This document shows, one piece after another, positions 35,001 to 44,104 of a stretch of 64,000 bases of DNA. Positions within the stretch are counted from its first letter, which is position 1. Every line of letters begins with the position of its first letter. The DNA lies in assembly GCF_019968605.1 (NCBI RefSeq), contig NZ_CP082966.1, positions 1,971,001-2,035,000 on the forward strand, in the 5' to 3' direction. The position numbers were made by a program, and so were the translations under genes. The notes below the pieces were generated by a model, which saw nothing but the letters and a program-made list of their open reading frames with translations, was not told the DNA's origin and did not search any database. This DNA comes from Polaribacter litorisediminis. Lineage in GTDB: Bacteria > Bacteroidota > Bacteroidia > Flavobacteriales > Flavobacteriaceae.

Positions 35001-35750
35001 TTAACCTTTGGACGTCAAATTTTTGAATACAGACAAAACTACATATAAAATAATAATTATAGGAATCGAGAGATAACTAAATATAAATATTAACAGTGTT
35101 GAAGAAATTAAAAACAAATAAATAATCCAGTTTTTTTGAAGAGAATAGTCTTTAAATTTTAAGGAAAAAAGGGGAATTTCTGCATTCATTAAATAGGTTA
35201 AAACCAACGTAACTATGCTTAAAAAATAATGATTACTCATTAAATTACTAACAAATTCTATATCCGAATATTCATGAATTAGCGGCAGAGAAATCACAAA
35301 TAAGCTCATTGCTGGTGTTGGCAACCCTATAAAAGAGTCAGATTGTCTGGTGTCTAAATTAAATTTAGCCAATCTATAACAAGCTCCTAAAGTTAAAAAT
35401 AAACCTATAAATTGAACTGGCGCGAATTTAAATCCTATCCACATCATCGCTTCTGTACGCTCTGCCAAAGTACTAAAACTACCACTTTCTGATAATAAAT
35501 TAAACATGATAACACCTGGCACCACACCACTAGTAACCATATCTGCCAAAGAATCTAATTGTTTGCCTAATTCTCCAGAAACTTTTAACAAACGCGCTAC
35601 GAACCCGTCTAAAAAATCAAATAAAATGCCGATCACTACAAACAAACCAGCCATTATAAAATCGCCTTCAACAGCAAACACTGTTGCGATAGTTCCGCAA
35701 AAAAGATTGCCTAATGTTAATAAATTCGGAATGTGTTTTTTTAAGTTCAT
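35001..35750 (-). CDS. pssA: CDP-diacylglycerol-serine O-phosphatidyltransferase
   Basis: A 249-residue membrane enzyme making phosphatidylserine, precursor of phosphatidylethanolamine. The CDP-alcohol phosphatidyltransferase signature is intact (FDFLDGFVARLLK...GKQLDSLADMVTSG, i.e. D-x2-D-G-x2-A-R-x8-G-x3-D-x3-D with the first Asp in DFLDG). About seven hydrophobic helices follow the typical start KKHIPNLLTLGNLFCG. It is the upstream member of a two-gene unit with the GAF kinase. Confidence 0.96.
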   Translation of the reverse strand: MNLKKHIPNLLTLGNLFCGTIATVFAVEGDFIMAGLFVVIGILFDFLDGFVARLLKVSGELGKQLDSLADMVTSGVVPGVIMFNLLSESGSFSTLAERTEAMMWIGFKFAPVQFIGLFLTLGACYRLAKFNLDTRQSDSFIGLPTPAMSLFVISLPLIHEYSDIEFVSNLMSNHYFLSIVTLVLTYLMNAEIPLFSLKFKDYSLQKNWIIYLFLISSTLLIFIFSYLSIPIIIILYVVLSVFKNLTSKG

Positions 35751-35841
35751 TAAAGTGAATTTTGGCTAAAATAACAAAAGGAAATTTCTTAATTTTCTAA
35801 ATTGATTAAATATTTATCATATTTGTAAAAATATTAACGGT

Positions 35842-36825
35842 ATGCCTGTTTTCGAATCTAACTTCTTACCCACCATTCCTTTTAGAAATGGTCATTTTAA
35901 TACCATGTACAGACCGCTTTTTATGAAAGACAAAGCTGTTTACCAAAGAAAAAGAATTAAAACTTGGGATCATGATTTTTTTGATTTAGATTTTTCTTGT
36001 GTCGGTTCAGAAACTTTGGCGCTGCTAATTCATGGTTTAGAGGGCAGTTCTGAATCTAGATACATGGCATCCCACACAAATTATTTAAATTCGAAAGGAA
36101 TCGATACCGTTTGTTTTAATTTAAGGGGCTGCAGCGGTGAAGATAATTTACTACTTTCTACTTATCATAGCGGAAAAACAGAAGATGTAGATTTTGTTGT
36201 AAAATATCTTTTAAAAAATTACAGCTATAAAAACATCATCATTGTCGGTTTTAGTCTAGGCGGAAATTTAACGCTAAAATATTTGGGTGAACAAGGAGAG
36301 GCTTTATCCCCAGTCGTAAAAGGAGGAATTGCATCTTCCGTACCTATAGATATTGCGAGCGCCGAATTAGAAATGGATAAACTAAAAAATAAGTTATACA
36401 TGGAAATGTTTTTTAAAACCATGAAAAACAAAATTTTAGAGAAAGCGCATAAATTCCCTGAATATCAATTAGATAAAGACAAATTATTCAAAGCTACTAA
36501 ATTTAGACATTTAGAACATTTGTATAGCGTACCTGTTTTTGGTTTTGATAGCCCAGAAGATTATTGGGAAAAAGCAAGTTCCAAACCGTATTTATCAAAA
36601 ATTATACGTCCAACTTTGCTCATAAATGCCAAAGATGATACTTTTTTATCTCGACAATGTTTTCCTTTTGAAGAAGCCGAAAATTCTGAATTCTTTTTTT
36701 TCGAAGAAACCAAATTTGGCGGACATGTTGGCTTTATGACCTCTTTTAAACCTCAAGAGAATAGATGGCTAGAACACAGAATTACCCGTTTTATAAAAGA
36801 AAATATAGGGATTGATATTGCCTAA
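35842..36825 (+). CDS. Alpha/beta hydrolase, YheT family
   Basis: The 327-residue cytoplasmic protein matches the YheT/ABHD1-3 group: the start FRNGHFNTMYRPLF, oxyanion region LLIHGLEGSSESRYM, nucleophile elbow IIVGFSLGGNLTLKYLG, acid region LLINAKDDTFLS and catalytic His in KFGGHVGFM. These enzymes act on esters of medium-chain lipids; the substrate here is unknown. Transcribed alone between the pssA promoter region and a PorV-like gene. Confidence 0.92.
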   Translation: MPVFESNFLPTIPFRNGHFNTMYRPLFMKDKAVYQRKRIKTWDHDFFDLDFSCVGSETLALLIHGLEGSSESRYMASHTNYLNSKGIDTVCFNLRGCSGEDNLLLSTYHSGKTEDVDFVVKYLLKNYSYKNIIIVGFSLGGNLTLKYLGEQGEALSPVVKGGIASSVPIDIASAELEMDKLKNKLYMEMFFKTMKNKILEKAHKFPEYQLDKDKLFKATKFRHLEHLYSVPVFGFDSPEDYWEKASSKPYLSKIIRPTLLINAKDDTFLSRQCFPFEEAENSEFFFFEETKFGGHVGFMTSFKPQENRWLEHRITRFIKENIGIDIA

Positions 36826-36897
36826 ACAATATCTACAAAAAACAATAGTTATTTTAGTATGATTTAAGATATTTGTTACTAATAAACTTTGCAACTG

Positions 36898-37968
36898 TTG
36901 AAATATAAAATTATACTCCTTTTATTCGTTTTTCCACTATTTTTAAATGCACAAGCATTCAGAAATTACTCAAATGAATTTTTAAATATTGGGGTTGATG
37001 CTGCTGCCTTGGGAATGAGTAAAGCTGTGGTTGCTACTACCAATAACGTAAATGCAATTTACTGGAATCCAGCTGGTTTAGTGGGCATTGAAGATTATCA
37101 AGGTTCTTTAATGCATGCTTCTTATTTTGCAGGAATCGCAAATTATAATCACGCTGCCTTTGCCATGCCCATTGATCGAGAAAGTGCCATTGGTATTTCT
37201 ATAATTCGATTTGGAGTTGATGATATTCTAAATACAACAGAACTTATTGATAATGATGGAAACATCGATTTTAATAGAATTAGTCTTTTCTCTGCAGCCG
37301 ATTATGCTTTTAATATTGCCTATGCCCGAAATTTAATTTTTAAGGATCTTAAGTTTGGCGTCAATGCAAAAGTTGTGAGAAGAATAATTGGCGATTTTGC
37401 ATCTTCATGGGGTTTTGGCTTTGATGCCGGTCTACAATTTGAAAGAAATAACTGGAAGTTTGGCTTAATGGCTCGAGACATTACCACAACATTTAATAGC
37501 TGGGCAATTAACGAAGAGGAATTTAACAAAATTAGAGATGCCATTCCTGGTCAAAATCAAGAATTACCTGAAACTACGGAGCTTACCAAACCAAAATTGC
37601 AGTTAGGTGTTGCCAAAAACTTTAGAATAGGAAAACTTTTCAACTTGCAAACAGAAGTAGATTTAAACATTCGTTTTGAACAAACCAATGACGTTTTTTC
37701 ATCCGAAGCTGGTAGTATAGGTCCTGCGCTTGGTTTTCAATTAGATTACGATCAATTAGTTTATCTGCGTTTAGGAGTTGGTAATTTTCAATATATCACA
37801 GAATTTAATGATGCTAAATCGCTCTCAGCACAACCAAATTTTGGTCTAGGCTTTCACTATAAAGGGATTCGAATAGATTATGCTTTAACAAATATCGGCA
37901 GTGTTGGTAATGCTCTATTTTCTAATATTTTTTCCATCACTTTCGATTATAGTTTCTTTAGACCTTAA
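36898..37968 (+). CDS. PorV/PorQ-family outer-membrane protein
   Basis: The 356-residue protein starts with a signal peptide (LLLFVFPLFLNAQ) followed by the family pattern YSNEFLNIGVDAAALGMSKAV and NNVNAIYWNPAGL, typical of the 14-stranded PorV/PorQ/FadL-like barrels tied to type IX secretion. The C-terminus ends in aromatic residues (TFDYSFFRP). I choose the TTG at 36898; an upstream TTG at 36889 overlaps a promoter-like TAAACTTTG. Whether it works as a secretion shuttle protein or has another barrel role is not decided. The next gene follows after 5 bp and is co-transcribed. Confidence 0.9.
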   Translation: MKYKIILLLFVFPLFLNAQAFRNYSNEFLNIGVDAAALGMSKAVVATTNNVNAIYWNPAGLVGIEDYQGSLMHASYFAGIANYNHAAFAMPIDRESAIGISIIRFGVDDILNTTELIDNDGNIDFNRISLFSAADYAFNIAYARNLIFKDLKFGVNAKVVRRIIGDFASSWGFGFDAGLQFERNNWKFGLMARDITTTFNSWAINEEEFNKIRDAIPGQNQELPETTELTKPKLQLGVAKNFRIGKLFNLQTEVDLNIRFEQTNDVFSSEAGSIGPALGFQLDYDQLVYLRLGVGNFQYITEFNDAKSLSAQPNFGLGFHYKGIRIDYALTNIGSVGNALFSNIFSITFDYSFFRP

Positions 37969-37973
37969 TTTAT

Positions 37974-39143
37974 ATGCAAAAAAAATACTCAATTCTCCTC
38001 TTTTTTTTACTATTCATAACATCGCTACAGGCACAAATAAAACTTTCTGTGTATTCAGAAATTAGCATGGTAACAGCAGGGCCAGGAACTGAATTATACG
38101 AAGCATTTGGTCATAGTGCCATTAGAATTAAAGATCCTGTTTTACGTTTAGATTTAATTTATAATTATGGAATGTTCGATTTTAACGCTCCTAATTTTTA
38201 TTCAAATTTTACCAAAGGAAAATTACTTTACTTGCTTGCTAGATACGATTTCAAGTATTTTTTAGCCAGTTATAATAAAGACAAACGCTGGGTAAAACAA
38301 CAAGTTTTAAACTTAGATCAGCAGCAAAAACAAGCGTTTTTTGCATATTTAGAAAACAATGCATTGCCAGAAAATGCTACCTATTTATATGATCCCTATT
38401 TTAATAATTGTGCCACAAAATTAAGAGACATCACCACAACTATTTTAGGCGATAAGGTAAAATTTAGTGATCATCATATTGATACAAACCAATCTTTTAG
38501 ACAATTAATGGACAAAGAAATTCCTTGGAATACTTGGGGAAGTTTTGGTATTAACTTGGCTTTAGGAAGTAAATTAGATGCAAAAGCAAACTTTACACAA
38601 TATATGTATTTACCTGATTATGTGTATACTATTTTCAAAAACAGCACTGTCTATGTAAAAAATCAACCAAAAAAAATCGTAAAAAGAGAAGATATCTTAT
38701 TAGATTTTAAAGAATTAGAGCAAGAAATTGCAATCTTAAATCCGTTTTTAATTTTTAGTACTATTTCTTTGATTGGTATTTTTTTTACTTTTAGGGATTT
38801 CAAAAAGAAAAAGAGAACAAAATGGATTGATTTTGCATTACTTTTTACAACAGGTATTATTGGCATTTTAATCACCTTTCTGTGGTTTTTTACAAATCAC
38901 TCCACAACGCCAAATAATTTTAATGTTTTATGGGCATTTGCCCCAAACATAAGCATCGCATTTTTAATGCTGAAAGAGCATCCAAAAAAATGGCTCTCCA
39001 CCTACTTTAAATTTTTAGGGGTTCTTTTGATGTTCATTCCGATTCTTTGGCTTTTAAAAATTCAATTGTTCCCAATTTCAATAATTCCATTCTTACTATT
39101 CCTTTTTTTTAGATACCTCTTTTTATCAAAAAAACTGAATTAA
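37974..39143 (+). CDS. DUF4105-type (Lnb N-terminal-like) membrane protein
   Basis: The 389-residue protein has a signal peptide (ending near LQAQ), a periplasmic domain (about 22-255) with the DUF4105/Lnb pattern MVTAGPGTELYEAFGHSAIRI and later NNCATKLRDIT, whose His and Cys are suggestive of a papain-like or NlpC-related fold, and four or five C-terminal membrane helices (about 255-385). It lies 5 bp after the PorV-like gene. The family is thought to be enzymatic but its substrate is not known to me. Confidence 0.85.
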   Translation: MQKKYSILLFFLLFITSLQAQIKLSVYSEISMVTAGPGTELYEAFGHSAIRIKDPVLRLDLIYNYGMFDFNAPNFYSNFTKGKLLYLLARYDFKYFLASYNKDKRWVKQQVLNLDQQQKQAFFAYLENNALPENATYLYDPYFNNCATKLRDITTTILGDKVKFSDHHIDTNQSFRQLMDKEIPWNTWGSFGINLALGSKLDAKANFTQYMYLPDYVYTIFKNSTVYVKNQPKKIVKREDILLDFKELEQEIAILNPFLIFSTISLIGIFFTFRDFKKKKRTKWIDFALLFTTGIIGILITFLWFFTNHSTTPNNFNVLWAFAPNISIAFLMLKEHPKKWLSTYFKFLGVLLMFIPILWLLKIQLFPISIIPFLLFLFFRYLFLSKKLN

Positions 39144-39474
39144 CAATTTATTATTGTAGGCTCATTATGATAAAACGCTACTTGCAGGAATCGTATTTTT
39201 TTTAATTTAAACACAATAATTAAAGCAAAAACACTCATAAAATTAATACTGTTATACATATGGTTAAAACAGTAAAAGGTTTAAAATTATGACAAATAGC
39301 TTCCAATAAAGCTGCAAGAAAAAAACATCGAATATGCCATGAATTCTAATGATGAAGAAATTTAATTTATCTTGGGCGTTACCACACAAGAAAAATGTGT
39401 GGTCAGGCTTTCCATTATATCTTTTGCTTAAAAAAGCAAAAGGATGCCATTTCAATCCTTAACGCAACCTGTTT
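39144..39474. other. Non-coding stretch with one hairpin
   Basis: No gene seen. CTTTTGCTT and AAGCAAAAG (39421-39429, 39434-39442) form a hairpin 33 bp before the acetyltransferase gene; no clear promoter. Confidence 0.45.
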
Positions 39475-39945
39475 ATGATAAACAATGAGAATTTACAAAT
39501 TATAGCATATCAAAAAGTGTATGCAAAAGATTTTTACGATTTAAATGTCGCTTGGTTAAAAAAATATTTCTATGTAGAACCTTATGACGAAAAGGTATTA
39601 AGCAATCCAAAAGAGTATGTACTTGATCCTGGTGGCTTTATCTTTTTTGCAAAATATAACCATAAAATAGTCGGAGTTGTGGCACTTATCAACCAAAAAA
39701 CTTTTTTTGAATTGAGTAAAATGGCAGTTTCCTCAGAATATCAAGGTTTAAAAATTGGTCAAAAATTAGTTGCTTTCTGCATCGAATTTGCAAAAAATAA
39801 AGCATGGAAAAGCATTACTTTATATTCTCATAGATCTTTGGTACCTGCAATTAATTTGTATAAAAAAATAGGTTTTATTGAAATTGAATTAGAAAAAGAG
39901 GTGCATTACGAAAGAGCAAATATCAAAATGTTTTTAGAACTTTAA
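39475..39945 (+). CDS. GNAT-family N-acetyltransferase
   Basis: The 156-residue protein has the GNAT fold: a central strand with KIVGVVALIN, the acetyl-CoA-binding motif A KMAVSSEYQGLKIGQKL (Q/RxxGxG/A-like) and ALxLYKKIGF near the end (seen as AINLYKKIGFIEI). The acceptor is unknown; the family includes enzymes for antibiotics, amino acids and proteins. It is a single gene, convergent with aroQ. Confidence 0.92.
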   Translation: MINNENLQIIAYQKVYAKDFYDLNVAWLKKYFYVEPYDEKVLSNPKEYVLDPGGFIFFAKYNHKIVGVVALINQKTFFELSKMAVSSEYQGLKIGQKLVAFCIEFAKNKAWKSITLYSHRSLVPAINLYKKIGFIEIELEKEVHYERANIKMFLEL

Positions 39946-40002
39946 AAGGCAGTAGTTTTCAGAAACAATTTTCAGAGGAAAATTTGAAAAATTCACAGAG
40001 CA

Positions 40003-40416
40003 TTATAAAAAACTCTGAATTGCTAATTCATATCCTTTTAAACCAAAACCAAATAAAACGCCTTTTGCGGAAGGAGCAATATAGCTATGTTGCCTAAACG
40101 CTTCACGAGCGTGAATATTTGAAATATGAACCTCCACAACGGGCGTTGTAATTCCTTTTACAGCATCTCCAATACCTACAGAAGTATGTGTGTAGGCTGC
40201 TGCATTTAAAATAATGCCGTCATAATCAAAACCAACTTCGTGTAATTTATCAATAATTTCACCTTCAATATTCGATTGAAAATAAGACAATTCCACATTC
40301 TTAAACTTTAGTGCAAGATCACTAAAAAAATCTTCAAAAGTTTTAGAACCATAAATTTCTGGTTCTCGTTTTCCTAATAAATTTAGGTTTGGACCGTTTA
40401 TAATAAATAGTTTCAT
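40003..40416 (-). CDS. aroQ: 3-dehydroquinate dehydratase, type II
   Basis: A 137-residue shikimate pathway enzyme removing water from 3-dehydroquinate. Type II motifs are complete: GPNLNLLGKREPEIYG with catalytic Arg and Tyr, FQSNIEGEIID, LNAAAYTHTS and VEVHISNIHAREAFR with the catalytic His. Normal length. It is divergent from xerD across a 42-bp gap, an arrangement common in Flavobacteriaceae. Confidence 0.97.
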   Translation of the reverse strand: MKLFIINGPNLNLLGKREPEIYGSKTFEDFFSDLALKFKNVELSYFQSNIEGEIIDKLHEVGFDYDGIILNAAAYTHTSVGIGDAVKGITTPVVEVHISNIHAREAFRQHSYIAPSAKGVLFGFGLKGYELAIQSFL

Positions 40417-40458
40417 AAATTTTTATAAAGTTGTAAATATATACTTTATTTTTAGCAA

Positions 40459-41364
40459 ATGAAATGGCAACACGCAATTAGAGATTATCAATTATATTTA
40501 AAGATTGAAAGAGGTTTATCTCAAAATACCCTAGATAGTTACACTAGAGATTTAGAAAAACTTACGCTTTTTCTCGACGAAAATGACATCAATTGTTCTG
40601 CTATTTCTATTGATGAAGTTACAATTCAGCAATTTATTTATGAGGTTGCAAAAAAAGTAAATCCTAGAAGTCAGGCAAGAATTATTTCTGGATTGCGCAG
40701 TTTTTTTGATTATTTAGTGTTTGAAGATTATAGAGAAACAAATCCTACAGATTTAATTGAAACACCAAAAATCGGAAGAAAATTACCGGATACTTTATCC
40801 GAAGATGAAATTAATGAACTCATTTCAGCCATCGATTTAAGCCATCCTCAAGGCGAAAGAAACAGAACGATTATAGAAACTATGTATAGCTGTGGTTTAA
40901 GAGTTAGTGAACTCATCACCTTAAAAATATCAGATTTATTTTTTGACGAAGGTTTTATAAAAGTAACGGGCAAAGGAAATAAGGAACGTTATGTACCCAT
41001 TCATTACACCGCTCAAAAATATATTTCTATGTATATTCATGAAATTAGAACGCATCTAAAACCTATTAAAAATTTTGAGGACACCTTGTTTTTAAATAGA
41101 AGAGGCAAAGGTTTAACACGACAAATGATTTTCACTATTTTAAAAGACTTATCGGTTAAAATTAACTTAAAGAAAAAAATAAGTCCGCATACATTAAGAC
41201 ATTCTTTTGCAACTCATTTATTGAAAAATGGTGCCGATTTAAGAGCAATTCAACAAATGTTAGGGCACGAGAGTATTACTACTACAGAAGTTTATGTGCA
41301 TTTAAATACAAGTTATTTAAAAGAAGTCTTGGAGACGTATCATCCCAGAAAAAGATTAAATTAA
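40459..41364 (+). CDS. xerD: Tyrosine site-specific recombinase XerD
   Basis: A 301-residue recombinase that resolves chromosome dimers at dif. The N-terminal SAM-like DNA-binding domain (about 5-90) and catalytic domain (about 105-295) are complete, with the first Arg in SCGLRVSEL, KVTGKGNKER with the catalytic Lys, HTLRHSFATHLL, GHESI and the nucleophile Tyr in TTEVYVHL. Normal length for XerC/XerD. Since no mobile element genes surround it and it sits beside aroQ, it is the housekeeping enzyme and not a phage integrase. Confidence 0.95.
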   Translation: MKWQHAIRDYQLYLKIERGLSQNTLDSYTRDLEKLTLFLDENDINCSAISIDEVTIQQFIYEVAKKVNPRSQARIISGLRSFFDYLVFEDYRETNPTDLIETPKIGRKLPDTLSEDEINELISAIDLSHPQGERNRTIIETMYSCGLRVSELITLKISDLFFDEGFIKVTGKGNKERYVPIHYTAQKYISMYIHEIRTHLKPIKNFEDTLFLNRRGKGLTRQMIFTILKDLSVKINLKKKISPHTLRHSFATHLLKNGADLRAIQQMLGHESITTTEVYVHLNTSYLKEVLETYHPRKRLN

Positions 41365-41426
41365 ACTTTAAATACCTCTAATGAATAAAACCAATAAGAA
41401 ACAACGGGTTGACATCATCACAAAAC

Positions 41427-41463
41427 AAAAAAAATCTTGCTTTTTTAAAAACAAGATTTTTTT
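41427..41463. terminator. Bidirectional terminator
   Basis: AAAAAAATCTTG pairs with CAAGATTTTTTT around an AT loop, between convergent xerD and rny. Confidence 0.8.
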
Positions 41464-41538
41464 AAATATATTTTAATTCGGGTAGATTTCCTCAAGAGTA
41501 CCTCTTTTATTAGGGAATATCAATAGGGGCTTCGCTTT

Positions 41539-43107
41539 TTATTTAGCAACATTCACGGCTCTAGTTTCTCTAATTACAGTTACTTTAACTTGACCAGGAT
41601 ACGTCATATCATTTTGTATTTTTTGAGAGATACTAAAAGATAATTCAGCAGCTTTGGTATCGTTTACTTTTCCACTTTCTACCATAACACGTAATTCACG
41701 TCCGGCTTGAATAGCGTAGGCTTTTTGAACCCCCGTAAAACCAAAAGCAATTTCTTCTAAATCTTTTAAACGCTGAATATAAGAATCTAATACTTGGCGT
41801 CTTGCTCCTGGTCTTGCTCCTGAAATGGCATCACAGACTTGTACAATTGGTGATAATAAACTTTTCATCTCAATTTCGTCGTGGTGCGCTCCAATCGCAT
41901 TACAAACCTCTTCTTTTTCGCCGTATTTTTCGGCCCACTGCATTCCTAAAAGTGCGTGTGGTAATTCGCTTTCTGCATCGGGTACTTTACCAATATCATG
42001 CAATAAACCTGCTCTTTTGGCTAATTTTGCGTTTAAACCCATTTCGGAAGCCATAATACCACAAAGATTAGAGACTTCTCTAGAGTGCTGCAATAAATTT
42101 TGTCCATAAGAAGAACGATATTTCATCCGTCCAACCGTTTTTATTAATTCTGGATGCAATCCATGAATTCCTAAATCTATAACGGTTCTTTTACCAACTT
42201 CTATAATTTCTTGGGTAATTTGTTTTTCGGTCTTTTTTACAACCTCTTCAATTCTAGCTGGGTGAATTCTACCGTCTGTAACCAATTTATGCATGGCTAA
42301 ACGTGCAATTTCTCTACGAACTGGATCAAAACAAGAAAGTATAATCGCTTCAGGTGTATCATCAACAATAATTTCTACACCAGTTGCAGCTTCTAAAGCT
42401 CTAATATTTCGTCCTTCTCGTCCAATGATTCTTCCTTTTACATCATCAGACTCTAAATTAAATACAGAAACACAATTCTCTACAGCTTGCTCTACGCCTA
42501 CTCTTTGAATCGTTCCTAAAATGACTTTTCTTGCTTCTTGTTCTGCAGTTAATTTTGACTCTTCTATAGACGTTTGAACAAAGGCCATTGCTTCAGCTTT
42601 TGCTTTATCTTTTAAAGAGGCTACCAGTTCTTTTTTAGCTTCTTCGGCAGATAGACCAGAAATTTGCTCTAACATGTCTACATGACGTGTGTGCATTTTA
42701 TCTAGATCTTCTTCTTTCTTTTCTAAAAAATCTAATTTAAAATTATAGTCTTTTTCTTTTTGAGCAAGAGATTGATTTAGTCGTTTGTTTTTATCAAATT
42801 CTGAAGCGACTTTAGATTCTCTATCTCTAATTCTTTTTTCAACATCAGAAATCTTTTTTTCTCTTGCTAAAATTACTTTTTCATGTTCAGATTTCAATTC
42901 TATAAACTTTTCTTTTGCTTGTAAAATTTTATCTTTTTTAACTGATTCTGCATCAATTTTTGCTTCTTTTAAAATTGTGGCCGCCTCTTTTCTTACGCCG
43001 TTTAACATTTTTTTACCTTTCGATTTTTCAATAGACTTGAAGATTGAAAAACCTATTACTATACCTACTATAACTCCCAAAACAATGGGAAGTATCATTA
43101 CATCCAT
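41539..43107 (-). CDS. rny: Ribonuclease Y
   Basis: The 522-residue membrane-anchored endoribonuclease starts mRNA decay. It has an N-terminal membrane helix (about 3-22), a long coiled coil (about 30-190, Lys/Glu-rich), a KH domain (about 210-275; [20 protein letters not shown]) and an HD domain (about 330-430; [14 protein letters not shown] and GAHHDEIE with metal ligands). Normal length. It follows the 6S RNA gene in the zapA cluster on the same strand. Confidence 0.97.
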   Translation of the reverse strand: MDVMILPIVLGVIVGIVIGFSIFKSIEKSKGKKMLNGVRKEAATILKEAKIDAESVKKDKILQAKEKFIELKSEHEKVILAREKKISDVEKRIRDRESKVASEFDKNKRLNQSLAQKEKDYNFKLDFLEKKEEDLDKMHTRHVDMLEQISGLSAEEAKKELVASLKDKAKAEAMAFVQTSIEESKLTAEQEARKVILGTIQRVGVEQAVENCVSVFNLESDDVKGRIIGREGRNIRALEAATGVEIIVDDTPEAIILSCFDPVRREIARLAMHKLVTDGRIHPARIEEVVKKTEKQITQEIIEVGKRTVIDLGIHGLHPELIKTVGRMKYRSSYGQNLLQHSREVSNLCGIMASEMGLNAKLAKRAGLLHDIGKVPDAESELPHALLGMQWAEKYGEKEEVCNAIGAHHDEIEMKSLLSPIVQVCDAISGARPGARRQVLDSYIQRLKDLEEIAFGFTGVQKAYAIQAGRELRVMVESGKVNDTKAAELSFSISQKIQNDMTYPGQVKVTVIRETRAVNVAK

Positions 43108-43124
43108 AATTTAAATTTATATAT

Positions 43125-43335
43125 AAAAAAAGCCTACGTTAGATAGGTTTTTAAACTCCAAAATGACATTTATAGGATTAACTAACTGTTCAAGGATCCG
43201 CTTAAGACACCGAAAATGATACTGAAATAATTCAGTATGAAAATTCGGAACTAACGGCATGCTCTAGTAGTTATGACTCATCCTTCATAATAGAATAGTG
43301 TTGAGTTTAATAAACAATTACTAACGTAGGCAGTG
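43125..43335 (-). ncRNA. ssrS: 6S RNA
   Basis: The gap between zapA and rny holds an RNA-like element on the minus strand. Its ends pair perfectly: CTAACGTAGGC on the plus strand at 43321-43331 with GCCTACGTTAG at 43132-43142, giving an 11-bp closing stem, and the minus strand then runs into seven T's (43131-43125). Between them are further inverted segments (for example ACTGAATTATTTCAGT). A ~200-nt RNA with closed ends directly downstream of zapA is the known location and form of 6S RNA in Bacteroidota, where it binds RNA polymerase in stationary phase. The exact ends are estimates. Confidence 0.8.
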
Positions 43336-43361
43336 TGTTGTTAATGTGTATTTTAATGAAC

Positions 43362-43655
43362 TTATTCTAAATGAGCGCTTACTAATTTTGTAAGATCATT
43401 TAATTTTTGAATTTCTTCTTGTGTTGTATCGGTTTTATCCAAAGATAATATTTCTAATTTAGAAGCAAATTGTAATGCAGACATTGCTAAAACATCTTGT
43501 TTATCGCTTACTGCATAATTTTGCTCGTACATCGCAATTAATTTGTTAATAGCAATAGCCGCTTTGCGCATACCTTGCTCCTCCCGTGTGTTATTTACAC
43601 TTAAAGGATAGCTTCTACCGGCAATTATTATATTAATCTTTAGTTTATTACTCAC
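43362..43655 (-). CDS. zapA: Cell division protein ZapA
   Basis: The 97-residue protein stabilises FtsZ filaments at the division ring. It has the family layout: N-terminal globular part (KLKINIIIAGRSYPLSVN, EEQGMRKAAIAINKLI) and a C-terminal helix for tetramer formation (about 55-95). It lies 13 bp downstream of a small coiled-coil gene and upstream of 6S RNA. Confidence 0.93.
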   Translation of the reverse strand: MSNKLKINIIIAGRSYPLSVNNTREEQGMRKAAIAINKLIAMYEQNYAVSDKQDVLAMSALQFASKLEILSLDKTDTTQEEIQKLNDLTKLVSAHLE

Positions 43656-43668
43656 AATTTAAAGAACT

Positions 43669-43959
43669 TTATTCTTGTAACTGAACAATGCATTTATCAA
43701 TTTCTCTAATCAATGAATTTATCTTCAGTTTTGTATCTTTAGTATTTGAACTGCTGCCTTCAATAGTTTTTGCAATTTTCAACAAATCAAACTCTTCTTT
43801 TTGACTGGCTAAATTTTGCGATGTTTCTAAAAGTTGATGTTGTAATTTATGGTTACTTTGAAGCAAAATTTGATTTTCTCTCTTTATAAATTCATATTTA
43901 GAAAGAAGGTTTTTCAACGTTTTCTCTAGTAAGTGAATTGCTTCTAGTGTATTACTCAT
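43669..43959 (-). CDS. Small coiled-coil protein (ZapB-like position)
   Basis: The 96-residue protein from the ATG at 43959 is one long predicted helix/coiled coil with heptad leucines (LEAIHLLEKTLKNLLSKYE and following). The start is fixed by a promoter at 43986-44017. Its place in front of zapA, in a two-gene unit, and its size suggest a division-ring accessory like ZapB, but sequence alone does not prove homology. Known in Flavobacteriaceae as a conserved hypothetical before zapA. Confidence 0.8.
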   Translation of the reverse strand: MSNTLEAIHLLEKTLKNLLSKYEFIKRENQILLQSNHKLQHQLLETSQNLASQKEEFDLLKIAKTIEGSSSNTKDTKLKINSLIREIDKCIVQLQE

Positions 43960-43985
43960 TTTTCTATTAGAATAATCTATCTGCA

Positions 43986-44017
43986 CAAAGTTAGCATTCT
44001 GTTTTAAACTTTACAAC
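43986..44017 (-). promoter_or_regulatory. Bacteroidota-type promoter of the zapA cluster
   Basis: On the minus strand GTTG (44014-44017), 20-bp spacer, TAACTTTG (43986-43993). It overlaps an in-frame ATG at 43986 and so supports the start at 43959. Confidence 0.6.
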
Positions 44018-44104
44018 ATTTTCTTACTTTTTTACTAATCAACTGAATTTAAACATATTACAAAAAGGAAGATTTTTACTATTTTTACATAAAATTATTG
44101 TCTT

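Noticed and set aside
39264..39455. Minus-strand frame in the gap before the acetyltransferase
   Set aside because: No start signal, no conserved character, and it runs through a hairpin; treated as non-coding.
40459..41364. Tyrosine recombinase as integrase of a mobile island
   Set aside because: Full XerD features, housekeeping neighbours (aroQ) and 11 kb distance from the island favour the dif recombinase.
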